From contig JAFLCG010000014.1 in the NCBI GenBank assembly GCA_017303635.1, positions 1 to 64,000 on the forward strand: a stretch of DNA of 64,000 nucleotides, in the 5' to 3' direction. This DNA is from Anaerolineae bacterium. GTDB taxonomy: Bacteria > Chloroflexota > Anaerolineae > Aggregatilineales > Phototrophicaceae. Under the pieces are notes generated by a model. It searched no databases. It had not been told where the DNA came from and saw only the letters and a program-made list of their open reading frames with translations. Position numbers and translations under genes: made by a program. Of the stretch, positions 1-7,882 are shown in pieces (the first letter of the stretch is position 1; each line of letters opens with the position of its first letter).

Positions 1-400
1 GCCCATCGAAGGTCACACCGAGTTGATCGGTGATCGGGTGGCGGGTGATGGTGCCGAGAGTCCCGGCATTCATCGGGAAGCGGTCGTTGGGGCTGTTGTC
101 TGGCTGGAGCAGCAGCTCTACGCGGACGCCTTCCACCTGCCAGTGGACGATGATGCGGTCGGCCAGCGGCACGTCATCCACCGCTTGCAGTTCCTGGGTC
201 GCGTCCGGGTCAAAGTAGATCGCGTCGTGAATCAGCTTGTGCGCCGTCTGCAGCGCGGTCAACTGGCCGATGGGGCACGTCTTGGCGGCATCGGTCTGGA
301 GCAGGTCGCCAAGGACCTGATGCACCCGGCGCAAGGGCGGGGCGGCGATCAGGCTGCATTCAGCAGGTGCGCGGTCGAAGGGGATCGGTTCAAAGGTCAT
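1..400 (-). CDS. Hypothetical protein, 3' part outside the window
   Basis: The minus strand is open from an ATG at 400 to the window edge, giving 133 codons without a stop. The N-terminus reads MTFEPIPFDRAPAECS and the rest is a soluble-looking mix including a stretch IIVHWQVEGVRVELLLQPDN that resembles beta strands. No signal peptide, membrane segment or known motif is visible. The plus-strand frame over the same bases is arginine/glycine/valine-rich and looks like an antisense shadow. It is followed upstream on the same strand by another unknown gene (474-920), so the two may be co-transcribed. Function unknown; the protein is incomplete. Confidence 0.6.
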   Translation of the reverse strand, partial: MTFEPIPFDRAPAECSLIAAPPLRRVHQVLGDLLQTDAAKTCPIGQLTALQTAHKLIHDAIYFDPDATQELQAVDDVPLADRIIVHWQVEGVRVELLLQPDNSPNDRFPMNAGTLGTITRHPITDQLGVTFDG

Positions 401-473
401 GGTTGCACGTCTTTCTATGTAGGTATTACAAAACGGATTGGGTGAGGTTGTCGGCACGACCTGGGGCGCTGGA

Positions 474-920
474 CTAGCCGCCGGTGGCGCTCATCTCCAT
501 GAGGCGATCCATCCAGTCGCGGTAGCGCGGGTTATTGCGGAACTGCTTCGGCAGGCCCTTGCTCAACTGGGTGACGCCTTCCTCTGAAGCCAGCGCCTCG
601 ATCTCGGCGGCGGCTTCCACCTGCCATGTGGCGGCAAAGCCGATGCAGACGTTGGCGTCGACGCGGTTCAGGTCGCTCATGTCCCAATTGGCGGCAATGA
701 CTTGGTTGCAAAATTCGGTAGCGTGGAGGATTTGATCGAAGCCGCCGTCGGCGTTGGCAACATTGTGATGAAACGCGACCAAGCCTTCGGCTTCCAGTTC
801 GCAGATCATACGGTGACGTTCTGCGTCGTACTCGTCGGTGGATAACTGCAGGCGCAGTTCGCCTTCGAGATACAACTCATGCACCAAGTCCCGCAGTTCA
901 TCTTTCATCTTCATGGTCAT
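474..920 (-). CDS. Hypothetical acidic protein
   Basis: A 148-residue frame starting MTMKMKDELRDLV and ending MSATGG. It is acidic, with no membrane segment or signal peptide, and predicted mostly helical from its pattern of charged and hydrophobic residues (for example ELYLEGELRLQLSTDEYDAE). Two cysteines (one in the MICELEAEG stretch, one in ATEFCNQ) do not form a recognisable metal site. The start is supported by a purine-rich AAGGAGCAC stretch a few bases upstream of the ATG on the minus strand. I do not recognise the family. It lies between an unknown gene and a regulatory-looking stretch, in the GC-rich first 3 kb. Confidence 0.6.
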   Translation of the reverse strand: MTMKMKDELRDLVHELYLEGELRLQLSTDEYDAERHRMICELEAEGLVAFHHNVANADGGFDQILHATEFCNQVIAANWDMSDLNRVDANVCIGFAATWQVEAAAEIEALASEEGVTQLSKGLPKQFRNNPRYRDWMDRLMEMSATGG

Positions 921-949
921 GTGCTCCTTCGTTTATATAAGTGATCCTG

Positions 950-1056
950 CCCAGGCTGACCACCTGCCACATTGGGGTATCCATCCGAGAATGAAATGCA
1001 GGTGATCAGTCGGCGCTTGACCACGCCCAGGCTGCTCGCGACTTGCTAAATTGGGG
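950..1056. repeat. Imperfect direct repeat pair in intergenic DNA
   Basis: Two copies of a block that starts CCCAGGCTG and ends ATTGGGG, at 950-977 and 1026-1056, with a divergent middle containing GCC/GCT and AC-rich bases. They lie in the 545-base gene-poor stretch between the genes at 474-920 and 1466-1705. The block may be a duplicated regulatory or recombination element; nothing in the sequence decides which. Confidence 0.4.
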
Positions 1057-1111
1057 AAAGTTCGGGTTTTAGGGGGCGTCGTGAGCAGCCTGCACAGGGT
1101 CAGGCGGTTGA

Positions 1112-1257
1112 TTGAGCGCAGCGGGGTGAGGGCGAGTATTCTGGAAAGTCAGAGCAGCTCCGCATCTCAGCGGGTCGGCCTGTCCTCTCGCCTCACCGGG
1201 GGTTGGGTATTACATCGCCGGTTCTCCCGTGTGGATGGCTCACCCCGCTGCGCTCAA
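1112..1257. repeat. Perfect 19-base inverted repeat, 108-base spacer
   Basis: TTGAGCGCAGCGGGGTGAG at 1112-1130 is matched by its exact reverse complement at 1239-1257. The spacer (1131-1238) has no convincing gene. A perfect 19-base match over a GC-rich sequence is unlikely by chance in so short an interval. It could be the remains of a small mobile element or the base of a structured RNA. Confidence 0.6.
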
Positions 1258-1284
1258 GGTTTCGATTGGTTTGTTAAAGTGCGT

Positions 1285-1386
1285 TGTCTAGGTGGTATAC
1301 TGAGGTTGCGACGCCATACGTTATACCGCCTAGACATGATTGATTATTGCATAGACAATATGCGCTGTCAATAGCTAGACGATATG
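1285..1386. promoter_or_regulatory. Cluster of TAGAC/GTCTA sites, candidate operators
   Basis: TGTCTAGGTGGTATA (1285-1299) and TATACCGCCTAGACA (1322-1336) form an inverted repeat with one mismatch and a 22-base spacer. Two further half-sites in direct orientation follow: ATAGACAATATG (1351-1362) and CTAGACGATATG (1375-1386). All lie just upstream of a -35-like TTGACA at 1413 and of a small HTH gene at 1466. The arrangement fits autoregulation by that HTH protein; this is inference. Confidence 0.5.
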
Positions 1387-1412
1387 TTTTCTTGTGAAAA
1401 CCGTATGAATTA

Positions 1413-1441
1413 TTGACAAGGGGTGATGCTCTATGCTATCT
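1413..1441 (+). promoter_or_regulatory. Sigma-70-like promoter for the HTH gene
   Basis: A perfect TTGACA at 1413-1418 is followed after 17 bases by CTATCT at 1436-1441, a fair match to TATAAT. Transcription would begin near 1448, upstream of the ribosome-binding site AGGAGAG at 1453-1459 and the GTG start at 1466. This supports the GTG rather than the ATG at 1433 as the start. Confidence 0.5.
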
Positions 1442-1465
1442 TCAGGGCATTCAGGAGAGTACGTT

Positions 1466-1705
1466 GTGGTAAGCCAACTCAAGAGAATCGTACTGGAACG
1501 GTCGGCTGCCGAGGGTCGTAGAATTACCAACCGGCAGATTGCTATGGAAACCGGCTTGCTCGACAACACGATTAGCCGTTGGATGAGCGAGGAGCCTTTT
1601 GACAAGATCAACTCCCAGGTTGCTGTCAAATTGTGCGTGTGGGCTAAGTGCGAGTTGGGTGAATTGCTCGCTTTGCAGCCTATGCAGGAGCAGTCACCCA
1701 ACTAG
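1466..1705 (+). CDS. Small Cro/CI-type HTH regulator
   Basis: A 79-residue protein. Residues 18-40 (ITNRQIAMETGLLDNTISRW) have the pattern of a Cro/CI (XRE-like) helix-turn-helix: a first helix with Gln-Ile-Ala, a Gly turn, and a recognition helix TISRW. The rest (INSQVAVKLCVWAKCELGELL) matches the later helices of such small domains, where the regulator chooses partners and dimerises. I chose GTG 1466 because AGGAGAG lies 7-8 bases upstream and the best promoter ends at 1441; a longer frame from ATG 1433 is possible. Four TAGAC/GTCTA sites precede it, so it probably controls its own promoter. The target genes are unknown. Confidence 0.75.
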   Translation: MVSQLKRIVLERSAAEGRRITNRQIAMETGLLDNTISRWMSEEPFDKINSQVAVKLCVWAKCELGELLALQPMQEQSPN

Positions 1706-1834
1706 GCACACCTACACGAAATTCACAAAAAATTCACGCCAGCGTTGGGCAAGGAGACGTTAGCAGAGTCAGTATTAGCAGCATCGTCATAGCGAAGCAC
1801 AAAAGACAGTCTGTGCATAGAGGACTGCAAGATT

Positions 1835-2773
1835 ATGAGCAAAGCTGTGTTGGCTGCTGCTAAGGAACTGATCGGCGCGGGTAAGTACCACGAGGCGGTG
1901 ACCATCCTGCGGGCGCTGCCAGATGACCCGACTGCAAAGAAGTGGCTGGCGACCCTGGAAGCAAAGTATCTGCCGAAGGCCCCGACCGGGCCGACCAGCA
2001 TCGGCCTGACAGCGAAGGAGATGAAGGCGTATGAAGCGAAGCGACTGCGGGAAGCACAAGCGAGCAAGCGACCGAACCGATTACGCGGCTGCCTGGTCTT
2101 GCTGCTGCTGCTCGGCGTGCTTTACGTCGTCTCCCAAAATGGCCGGAGCAGCAGCGTGAGCCGACCGACTGCCGTCGCCCGTGCGACCGAGCCGCGTGCT
2201 GCCGGGCCTGCGCCGACTGTCACGCCATCGGCGACGATCACTGAGACGCCGGTGCCAGCGACCGCCGCGCCGACCCTGAGCCTGGATGATCTGATGGCGA
2301 CCAGTGAAGCGGTGCGCCCGGCGCTGGAGCAGGTGCTGGTCGGCCTGCCGGATCTGCAATCGCTGACCAGCGTGTCGGCCATGCAGTTGGCGGACGGCTG
2401 GTATGTGGACGTGGTGGCGGGCATCGCCCCGGCGGATGACAATGAGTTCACCATGCCGCGCATTCTGACCGCGGTTGAGGGCGTGGTGCAGCCGATCATC
2501 AACCTGCGGGTGACGACCCCTCAGCGCACCTGGCTGTGGGAAAATGGCGAGTGGAAGTATGTGGCGCTGGGCGCGGCGCGGGTGCCGCCGACGGTGACCT
2601 CGATCCCGATCACCGTTGCGCCGGTCGTCCGGTCGCAGCCACAAGCGCAGCCGGGCTTTGTCTGCCCGCGCAACTGTGACGGCGCGGTGGCGATGGGACT
2701 CTCCGCGCAGCAGGCGGCAAGCTGCCCGGGACTGGATCGGGATAAAGACGGGGTGGCCTGTTACGGCGATTGA
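1835..2773 (+). CDS. Membrane-anchored protein with C-terminal Excalibur domain
   Basis: 312 residues. Residues 1-80 are a soluble N-terminal part with a TPR-like helix pair (AKELIGAGKYHEAVTILRAL). A single membrane segment sits near 85-101 (GCLVLLLLLGVLYVVS). A Pro/Thr/Ala-rich linker (about 105-150) is followed by a globular part and another Pro/Val-rich linker. The last 35 residues form an Excalibur domain: CPRNCDGAVAMGL then LDRDKDGVAC, with the DxDxDG calcium-binding loop and paired cysteines. Excalibur domains are extracellular modules often attached to nucleases or surface proteins; no catalytic domain is visible here. ATG 1835 is preceded by GAGGA. Confidence 0.8.
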   Translation: MSKAVLAAAKELIGAGKYHEAVTILRALPDDPTAKKWLATLEAKYLPKAPTGPTSIGLTAKEMKAYEAKRLREAQASKRPNRLRGCLVLLLLLGVLYVVSQNGRSSSVSRPTAVARATEPRAAGPAPTVTPSATITETPVPATAAPTLSLDDLMATSEAVRPALEQVLVGLPDLQSLTSVSAMQLADGWYVDVVAGIAPADDNEFTMPRILTAVEGVVQPIINLRVTTPQRTWLWENGEWKYVALGAARVPPTVTSIPITVAPVVRSQPQAQPGFVCPRNCDGAVAMGLSAQQAASCPGLDRDKDGVACYGD

Positions 2774-2817
2774 CGCATAGGACTATGCACAGGCGGACGG
2801 CGCGGCCTGAAAGGGTT

Positions 2818-2837
2818 GCCCGGCATCGAGGCCGGGC
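2818..2837 (+). terminator. GC-rich hairpin after the Excalibur gene
   Basis: GCCCGGC (2818-2824) and GCCGGGC (2831-2837) form a perfect 7-base stem with a 6-base loop 45 bases after the stop codon. There is no T-tract, so termination is only a possibility. The block CTGAAAGGGT occurs on each side of it. Confidence 0.35.
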
Positions 2838-2934
2838 CTGTCACTGGCATCTGAAAGGGTGCGCGCAGCTTAACAATCGAATACGAAACAGATTTCCTTG
2901 ATGGGTTCTTTGTGCTGATAGGGCGATTATCCTA

Positions 2935-2958
2935 TATAATTTCGATAGTAGCGAAATT
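2935..2958 (+). promoter_or_regulatory. TATAAT box overlapped by an inverted repeat
   Basis: A perfect TATAAT at 2935-2940 lies 80 bases before the AAA ATPase start. Overlapping and following it is AATTTCG-ATAGTAG-CGAAATT (2938-2958), perfect 7-base arms around a 7-base spacer, placed where a repressor would block transcription start. No good -35 box is seen at 17 bases; TTGTGC at 2910 is too far. The promoter would serve the ATPase and response regulator genes. Confidence 0.45.
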
Positions 2959-3019
2959 AAGATCCACTACTGTTAGAATCCGCATTTGCTACTTTATTTC
3001 ATGGATTGGGGAGTGACCC

Positions 3020-4420
3020 ATGCCCGAACAACCCATTAAGAGTATTCAGCGCCCGCCAGGGCAACCGGGGCAGGGCCAGCCCGCTCAACCACAAATTCGT
3101 AAACTGGGTGGTCAACCCGCGCCAGCCGGTTCTAGTACACAGCAGACGAACATGCCGTGGGCACCGCCCGCCATCACCACCATGGAAGATACGGGCCTCA
3201 ACATGCTGAATGTGGCCGACTTGGTGTTGAAGGTGCTGTACCTCAGTGGCGTTCTCCCCGGTGGAGATATAGCTGACCGCATTAAGCTGCCTTATGTGGG
3301 AGTGGTTGATTCGATTGTTGATTTCTTGAAACGCGAAAAGTATGTCGAAGTACGTGGATCAGGTGGCTTTAGTGAGGCATCCTTTCAATACATAATTACC
3401 GCCAAGGGTGCAGAGAAAGCTCGCGAGGCGCTCGAACGCTCCCAGTATGCGGGTGCCGCGCCAGTTACTCTTGATCAATACATTGCGGCTATGAAGGCCC
3501 AGAATCGCGAACGCCTGCAAGTTCAGGAAGCAGAACTCCGGCAGGTTTTGAATCACTTGGTCATCTCGGATGAATTATTGGGCCGAGTGGGACCAGCCAT
3601 TAATTCGGGGCGTTCAATTTTCCTCTATGGCCCTCCTGGTAATGGTAAAACGACAGTTGCCGAAGTGATCGGTCGCCTGATTTTGGGTGATGACCTTTGG
3701 ATACCGTACGCGGTTGATGTGGATGGTCAGGTTATCCGGGTGTTTGATGATGTCAACCATGAGCTCTCGGATAAAGCGGCTGTCCGTATGGCTACAGGCG
3801 TGGTGAGCGACCCCCGTTGGATACGTATCAAGCGTCCGATGATCATGGTCGGTGGTGAGCTAACGCTTGCAGGTCTTGACCTGGTCTATGACGATACCAA
3901 TAAATTCTACGAAGCTCCTTTCCAGATGAAAGCCAGCGGTGGCATGTTCCTGATCGATGACTTCGGTCGGCAGCAGGTGCGCCCGCGTGACTTGCTCAAC
4001 CGTTGGATTGTGCCGCTTGAAAAGGGCGTGGACTTCCTGACGCTTCATACGGGACGTAAGATCGAAATCCCATTCTTTGTGCTGATTGTCTTTTCGACAA
4101 ACCTCGATCCCCGTGAACTGGTTGACGAAGCCTTCCTCCGCCGTATTCGTCACAAAATCCAGATCACGGATCCCAGCTATGACGAGTTCCGAGAGATCTT
4201 CCGCCGGGTGGCTCAGGCCAAACGAATTCCATTTGATGAACAAGTGTTGGCCTACTTGCTCAAGGAATGGTATATCAATCATGATCGCCCGTTGCGTGCG
4301 GTTCATCCGCGCGATCTCATCAATCAGATTATTGATATTGCCTCCTACCTGAACCAGCCGCCAGCCATGACCCGAGAGTTGATTGATCGTGCGGCTGCCG
4401 CTTACTTTGTCAAGCTTTAG
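3020..4420 (+). CDS. AAA ATPase with N-terminal winged-helix-like region
   Basis: 466 residues. A Pro/Gln-rich N-terminus (1-50) is followed by a helical, winged-helix-like region (about 58-135, ending in an ITAKGAEKAREAL helix) and then an AAA ATPase domain (about 170-440). Walker A is GPPGNGKTT at 204-212, Walker B is LIDDFG at 311-316, and FSTN near 360 is the sensor-1 position, followed by AFLRRI with the arginine-rich sensor region. No membrane segment. The response regulator at 4429 begins 8 bases after the stop, so the two are co-transcribed and may work together. GGGGAG precedes the ATG. The cellular role is unknown. Confidence 0.85.
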   Translation: MPEQPIKSIQRPPGQPGQGQPAQPQIRKLGGQPAPAGSSTQQTNMPWAPPAITTMEDTGLNMLNVADLVLKVLYLSGVLPGGDIADRIKLPYVGVVDSIVDFLKREKYVEVRGSGGFSEASFQYIITAKGAEKAREALERSQYAGAAPVTLDQYIAAMKAQNRERLQVQEAELRQVLNHLVISDELLGRVGPAINSGRSIFLYGPPGNGKTTVAEVIGRLILGDDLWIPYAVDVDGQVIRVFDDVNHELSDKAAVRMATGVVSDPRWIRIKRPMIMVGGELTLAGLDLVYDDTNKFYEAPFQMKASGGMFLIDDFGRQQVRPRDLLNRWIVPLEKGVDFLTLHTGRKIEIPFFVLIVFSTNLDPRELVDEAFLRRIRHKIQITDPSYDEFREIFRRVAQAKRIPFDEQVLAYLLKEWYINHDRPLRAVHPRDLINQIIDIASYLNQPPAMTRELIDRAAAAYFVKL

Positions 4421-4428
4421 GGGGAATA

Positions 4429-5448
4429 ATGGCAGGCAAGGGTGGTGGTTCCGCAGTTCCCCGGCACTTTGTGTTGGTGATGGGCGATGGCTCGATTGCT
4501 GTGCAATGGGACTCTAATCGTGTTCAGGATGTTCTGACTGGAGCCTATCGTGATTTGCGTCCAGGGGATGTGGGGCAACCAGCTGGTGACGCTGAACTTA
4601 CCAGCTTGATGGCTTCAGGCCGCGTTGAGTATTTTAATCGCGCCTTTGTCTGGCTCTATGCCTTACCCGAGACGAATCGTTATCCACATGCACCTCATAC
4701 TCAGGAGCGCATTCCGGGGCGCGTGCGGCTCTATTATCTGAACACCACCTTGCCGGCTGACCGACTTGAAGTCGTGCAAACTGCACTCACTCAACTCAAC
4801 CTGGCTGAACAGATGACCGCGCAGCTTAAGAATGAAACGGTCATCATTAGCCCACACCATCATCATCGTCTTGAAGATGTACATGCTGCGGAACAAATGC
4901 AGCAACAGCTTGCTGATTTTAATGAGTCGCTGTTTAGTGGCACCGTCGTCGCTTTCTATGAGACCGATCTGGATGCAGTCAAAAGAGTCACTGAAATTGT
5001 TCCGGCGGATGAAGTTGAAAACCTGGATGACTTGATTGCCAGCCAGACTGATGTAACTGTGACCCAGGACCGCTCAGTTCTGTTGCTTGTAGTTGATGAG
5101 CATGAACGAAATAGCATTCTCAACCTTTGTCTGGAATTGCGGATGCTTGGACGTATCGCAACTAATGCGGCGGATGCCGTTCAATTTCTTCAGGAAGAGA
5201 AGTATGACCTCCTGCTGATGGATTTGATGCTGCCCGATGCACACGGTTGGGAGCTTTTGAGCCGGCTTGCAGAGCAGGGCATTCAGCAGCAACTCATGAC
5301 GGTCGTTTTGGCTGACGCCACTGCAACTTCGGAACTGTCTTTGAGTGTTGCAGCTCCTCATGTCGATCTATTTCTGGTCAAACCGATCAGTATGAAGCGT
5401 TTGCGCGAACAGATCTGGTTTGCTTTCCGCAAGCGCTTATCGGCCTAA
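4429..5448 (+). CDS. Response regulator with unknown N-terminal module
   Basis: 339 residues. The last 125 form a receiver domain: acidic pair D223-E224, phospho-acceptor D265 in LLLMDLMLPD, and conserved K318 in LFLVKPIS. The switch position in the fourth strand (VVLADAT) has Ala-Asp rather than the usual Ser/Thr-Ala, which is unusual. Residues 1-210 form an unrecognised module; the receiver is at the C-terminus, so this is not a classical DNA-binding output regulator. AGGGGGAAT precedes the ATG, 8 bases after the AAA ATPase stop. No histidine kinase is adjacent. Its output may be through the neighbouring ATPase (inference). Confidence 0.85.
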   Translation: MAGKGGGSAVPRHFVLVMGDGSIAVQWDSNRVQDVLTGAYRDLRPGDVGQPAGDAELTSLMASGRVEYFNRAFVWLYALPETNRYPHAPHTQERIPGRVRLYYLNTTLPADRLEVVQTALTQLNLAEQMTAQLKNETVIISPHHHHRLEDVHAAEQMQQQLADFNESLFSGTVVAFYETDLDAVKRVTEIVPADEVENLDDLIASQTDVTVTQDRSVLLLVVDEHERNSILNLCLELRMLGRIATNAADAVQFLQEEKYDLLLMDLMLPDAHGWELLSRLAEQGIQQQLMTVVLADATATSELSLSVAAPHVDLFLVKPISMKRLREQIWFAFRKRLSA

Positions 5449-5559
5449 ACTCAATCATTCAATCCTGTAACGTGACTCCGCTGCTCTTTGTTTTTTAACT
5501 CCTTGAAGGTAGAGTTCACTCGCAATGCTCAAACACACCCTCATTGCGACGATGAACCC

Positions 5560-6564
5560 ATGATATTTCTCACAGGCGGAACTGGTTTCTTGGGGCGGCA
5601 CCTGGTGCCTGTTCTCTGTAGGACAGGCGCATCCTTGCGCCTTCTAACCCGACATCCTGAGTCTTATACCTGGCTTGCTCGCTATCCCCGTATTGAAGTA
5701 GTCGCTGGTGATCTGCTAAACGCCGATGCCGTTTCGCGGGCGATGCAGGGTTGTACACACGTCGTTCATGCCGGGGGAATGTTTCGCTTTTGGGGTGATG
5801 AAAAGGCCTTCACTGAAGTCAATGTTCGAGGTACCGAAAATGTGATGCGAGCTGCTCTATCACATGGTATTGAGCGCCTTGTGCACATTTCAACGGTTGC
5901 CCTGATCGGTCACCCTGATCCAACCCGCGTGATTGATGAAACTGAACCTCCCGATCCTGCTGACCCCTACCAACGCAGCAAGTGGGCTGCGGAACAAATC
6001 GTCCATCAGTTTGTTGCCAGTCATGAACTTCCGGCAGTCATCCTCCGCCCTGGTGCATACTATGGGCCACTGGGTTATTATGCTTTTAACCGACTGTTCT
6101 TTAAGGATCCGATGCGTGGCATTATCATGCAGGTGAACGGAGGTCGCTATATCATATTCCCTGCCTTTATCAGTGATGTCGCTCAAGGAGCCTTGCTGGC
6201 TTTGCGACATGGTAAGGTCGGGGAAGTTTATAACATATGTGGCGATTGGATCTCGCATCAGGAAGCGTTTGATATTGTATGTGAAGAAGCCGATCTGCAT
6301 TGGCCTCGGTTACCTATTCCAGGTTGGATAGGTGTTCAAACTGCGCGCTTTTTGGAAGCGCTATCGGTGATTACGCGCAGCGAACCCTTCTGGCCTCTGA
6401 ACCTACGGTCCTATGTGTATAATAACTGGCGTGTTTCCAGTGAGAAGGCGCGGCGTGAGTTAGGCTTCAGGCCGACATCATTCCGCGACGGCGCACGACA
6501 AACCATTGCCTGGTATCGTGCCGGACAACCTGATTGGTTACCTGAACTGGAATGCCCTGGATAA
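5560..6564 (+). CDS. Extended SDR: NAD(P)-dependent epimerase/dehydratase
   Basis: 334 residues from ATG 5560, which places the nucleotide-binding loop GGTGFLG at residues 6-12, where the family has it; a longer frame from TTG 5488 lacks support. The catalytic YxxxK is YQRSKWAAE. Further family marks are HAGGMFRFWG and an RPGAYYGP segment. Extended SDRs use NAD(P) to epimerise, dehydrate or reduce sugar nucleotides, sterols or flavonoid-like substrates. The substrate is not readable here; the 3-beta-hydroxysteroid dehydrogenase-like arrangement (GTENVMRAAL, ISTVALIG) suggests a hydrophobic or sugar substrate. It stands alone between the response regulator and obg. Confidence 0.8.
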   Translation: MIFLTGGTGFLGRHLVPVLCRTGASLRLLTRHPESYTWLARYPRIEVVAGDLLNADAVSRAMQGCTHVVHAGGMFRFWGDEKAFTEVNVRGTENVMRAALSHGIERLVHISTVALIGHPDPTRVIDETEPPDPADPYQRSKWAAEQIVHQFVASHELPAVILRPGAYYGPLGYYAFNRLFFKDPMRGIIMQVNGGRYIIFPAFISDVAQGALLALRHGKVGEVYNICGDWISHQEAFDIVCEEADLHWPRLPIPGWIGVQTARFLEALSVITRSEPFWPLNLRSYVYNNWRVSSEKARRELGFRPTSFRDGARQTIAWYRAGQPDWLPELECPG

Positions 6565-6616
6565 TTTAACTGCCTGTCGCATGATCTGCGGCAGCAGTTT
6601 CTCAGATTGAGTACCT

Positions 6617-7882
6617 ATGCTGGACGAAGTCAAGATTTACGTTCGTAGTGGTGATGGTGGCGATGGTATCATCGCTTTTTTGCGTGAGAAGTACATGCCC
6701 AAAGGCGGTCCTGCGGGCGGTGATGGTGGGCATGGCGGTGATGTCGTTTTTGTGGTCAATCCTAAACTGAACACCCTTTCTCCATTTCAAGGTAAGGTGC
6801 ACTTCAAAGCTGAACGGGGCAAGAATGGCGGTAATAAGAACATGACCGGAGCAGGCGGGGCTGACCTTGAGATTGAGGTGCCGCCTGGTACGGTTGTGAA
6901 GGATGCTGAGACCGGGACCGTCATTGCTGATCTTGTACGTCCGAATGATCGGGTGGTCGTCGCGAAGGGAGGTCGAGGCGGCAAGGGGAATGCACGCTTT
7001 GCCACGTCTTCCAATCAAGCGCCGCGTATCGCCGAGAAAGGTGCGCCGGGCCAGGAACACTGGCTTTTGCTCGAATTACGTCTCATAGCGGATGTCGGGC
7101 TGGTTGGAATGCCCAACGCCGGCAAATCGACCTTGCTATCTGTCATCAGCAATGCCCGGCCCAAGATTGCTGATTATCCGTTTACAACCTTGGAGCCGAA
7201 TCTGGGAGTAGTTCGTTATGATGACCAGGATCTGGTCGTCGCTGATATTCCCGGCTTGATTGAAGGGGCTCATATGGGTGTTGGATTGGGTCATGCATTC
7301 CTTCGGCATATCCAACGTACCCGCGTACTGGTACACCTGATAAACGGCGCGAGCGAATCGCCGCTGGCGGATTTTAGTCAGATCAATTCAGAGCTGGCAC
7401 TATTCGATGAAAAACTGGCTCAAAAGCCACAGATTGTCGTGTTTACCAAGATGGATTTGCCAGAGGCGCAAAATCGTTGGCCTGAGATCGAAGCGGCTTT
7501 GAAGGCCCGCAATGTGGAAGTGATGTCAATCTCATCGGCGACCCAGGCCAATATTCGCCCTTTGATCCAACGGATGTTCACGGTGATCAGTGAACTGCCT
7601 GAACCGCTTCCGAGCGATGCTCCGACCGGTGTAACACTCTATGAGTTGCCAGAGGAAGAAATTCCCTTCACTATCAGCAAGGTACAGCCAGGGATCTACC
7701 GCGTATCCGGCGCGCGCATTGAACGGGCGGCCCAGATGACTCACTGGGATTTTGAAGATGCTGTGCTGCGGTTCCAGAATATCCTTGAAACGCTGGGTGT
7801 CTCTGCTGCGTTGGAAAAAGCTGGCGTAAAGGTGGGCGATACCGTGTTCATTGGTGAATTTGAACTGGAGTGGACGGACTAG
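6617..7882 (+). CDS. obg: GTPase Obg/CgtA
   Basis: 421 residues. Order: glycine-rich Obg fold (1-157, with GGDGGDGIIAFLREKYMPKGG), a GTPase domain with G1 GMPNAGKST, G3 DIPGL and G4 FTKMD, and a C-terminal OCT domain (about 345-420, ending in a cyanate-like VGDTVFIGEFELEW). Obg binds the large ribosomal subunit, takes part in its late assembly, and links growth to GTP and ppGpp levels. The stop overlaps the GTG of nadD by one base (TAGTG), so the two are translationally coupled, an arrangement common in bacteria. Confidence 0.95.
   Translation: MLDEVKIYVRSGDGGDGIIAFLREKYMPKGGPAGGDGGHGGDVVFVVNPKLNTLSPFQGKVHFKAERGKNGGNKNMTGAGGADLEIEVPPGTVVKDAETGTVIADLVRPNDRVVVAKGGRGGKGNARFATSSNQAPRIAEKGAPGQEHWLLLELRLIADVGLVGMPNAGKSTLLSVISNARPKIADYPFTTLEPNLGVVRYDDQDLVVADIPGLIEGAHMGVGLGHAFLRHIQRTRVLVHLINGASESPLADFSQINSELALFDEKLAQKPQIVVFTKMDLPEAQNRWPEIEAALKARNVEVMSISSATQANIRPLIQRMFTVISELPEPLPSDAPTGVTLYELPEEEIPFTISKVQPGIYRVSGARIERAAQMTHWDFEDAVLRFQNILETLGVSAALEKAGVKVGDTVFIGEFELEWTD

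Noticed and set aside
1051..1374. Plus-strand frame of 107 residues
   Set aside because: Starts with TTG without a ribosome-binding site, runs through the inverted repeats and candidate operators, and has arginine-rich shadow composition.
1433..1465. Longer start of the HTH gene at ATG 1433
   Set aside because: The promoter's -10 overlaps this ATG and the better ribosome-binding site serves GTG 1466.
2081..2644. Minus-strand frame opposite the Excalibur gene
   Set aside because: His/Arg-rich low-complexity composition typical of an antisense shadow.
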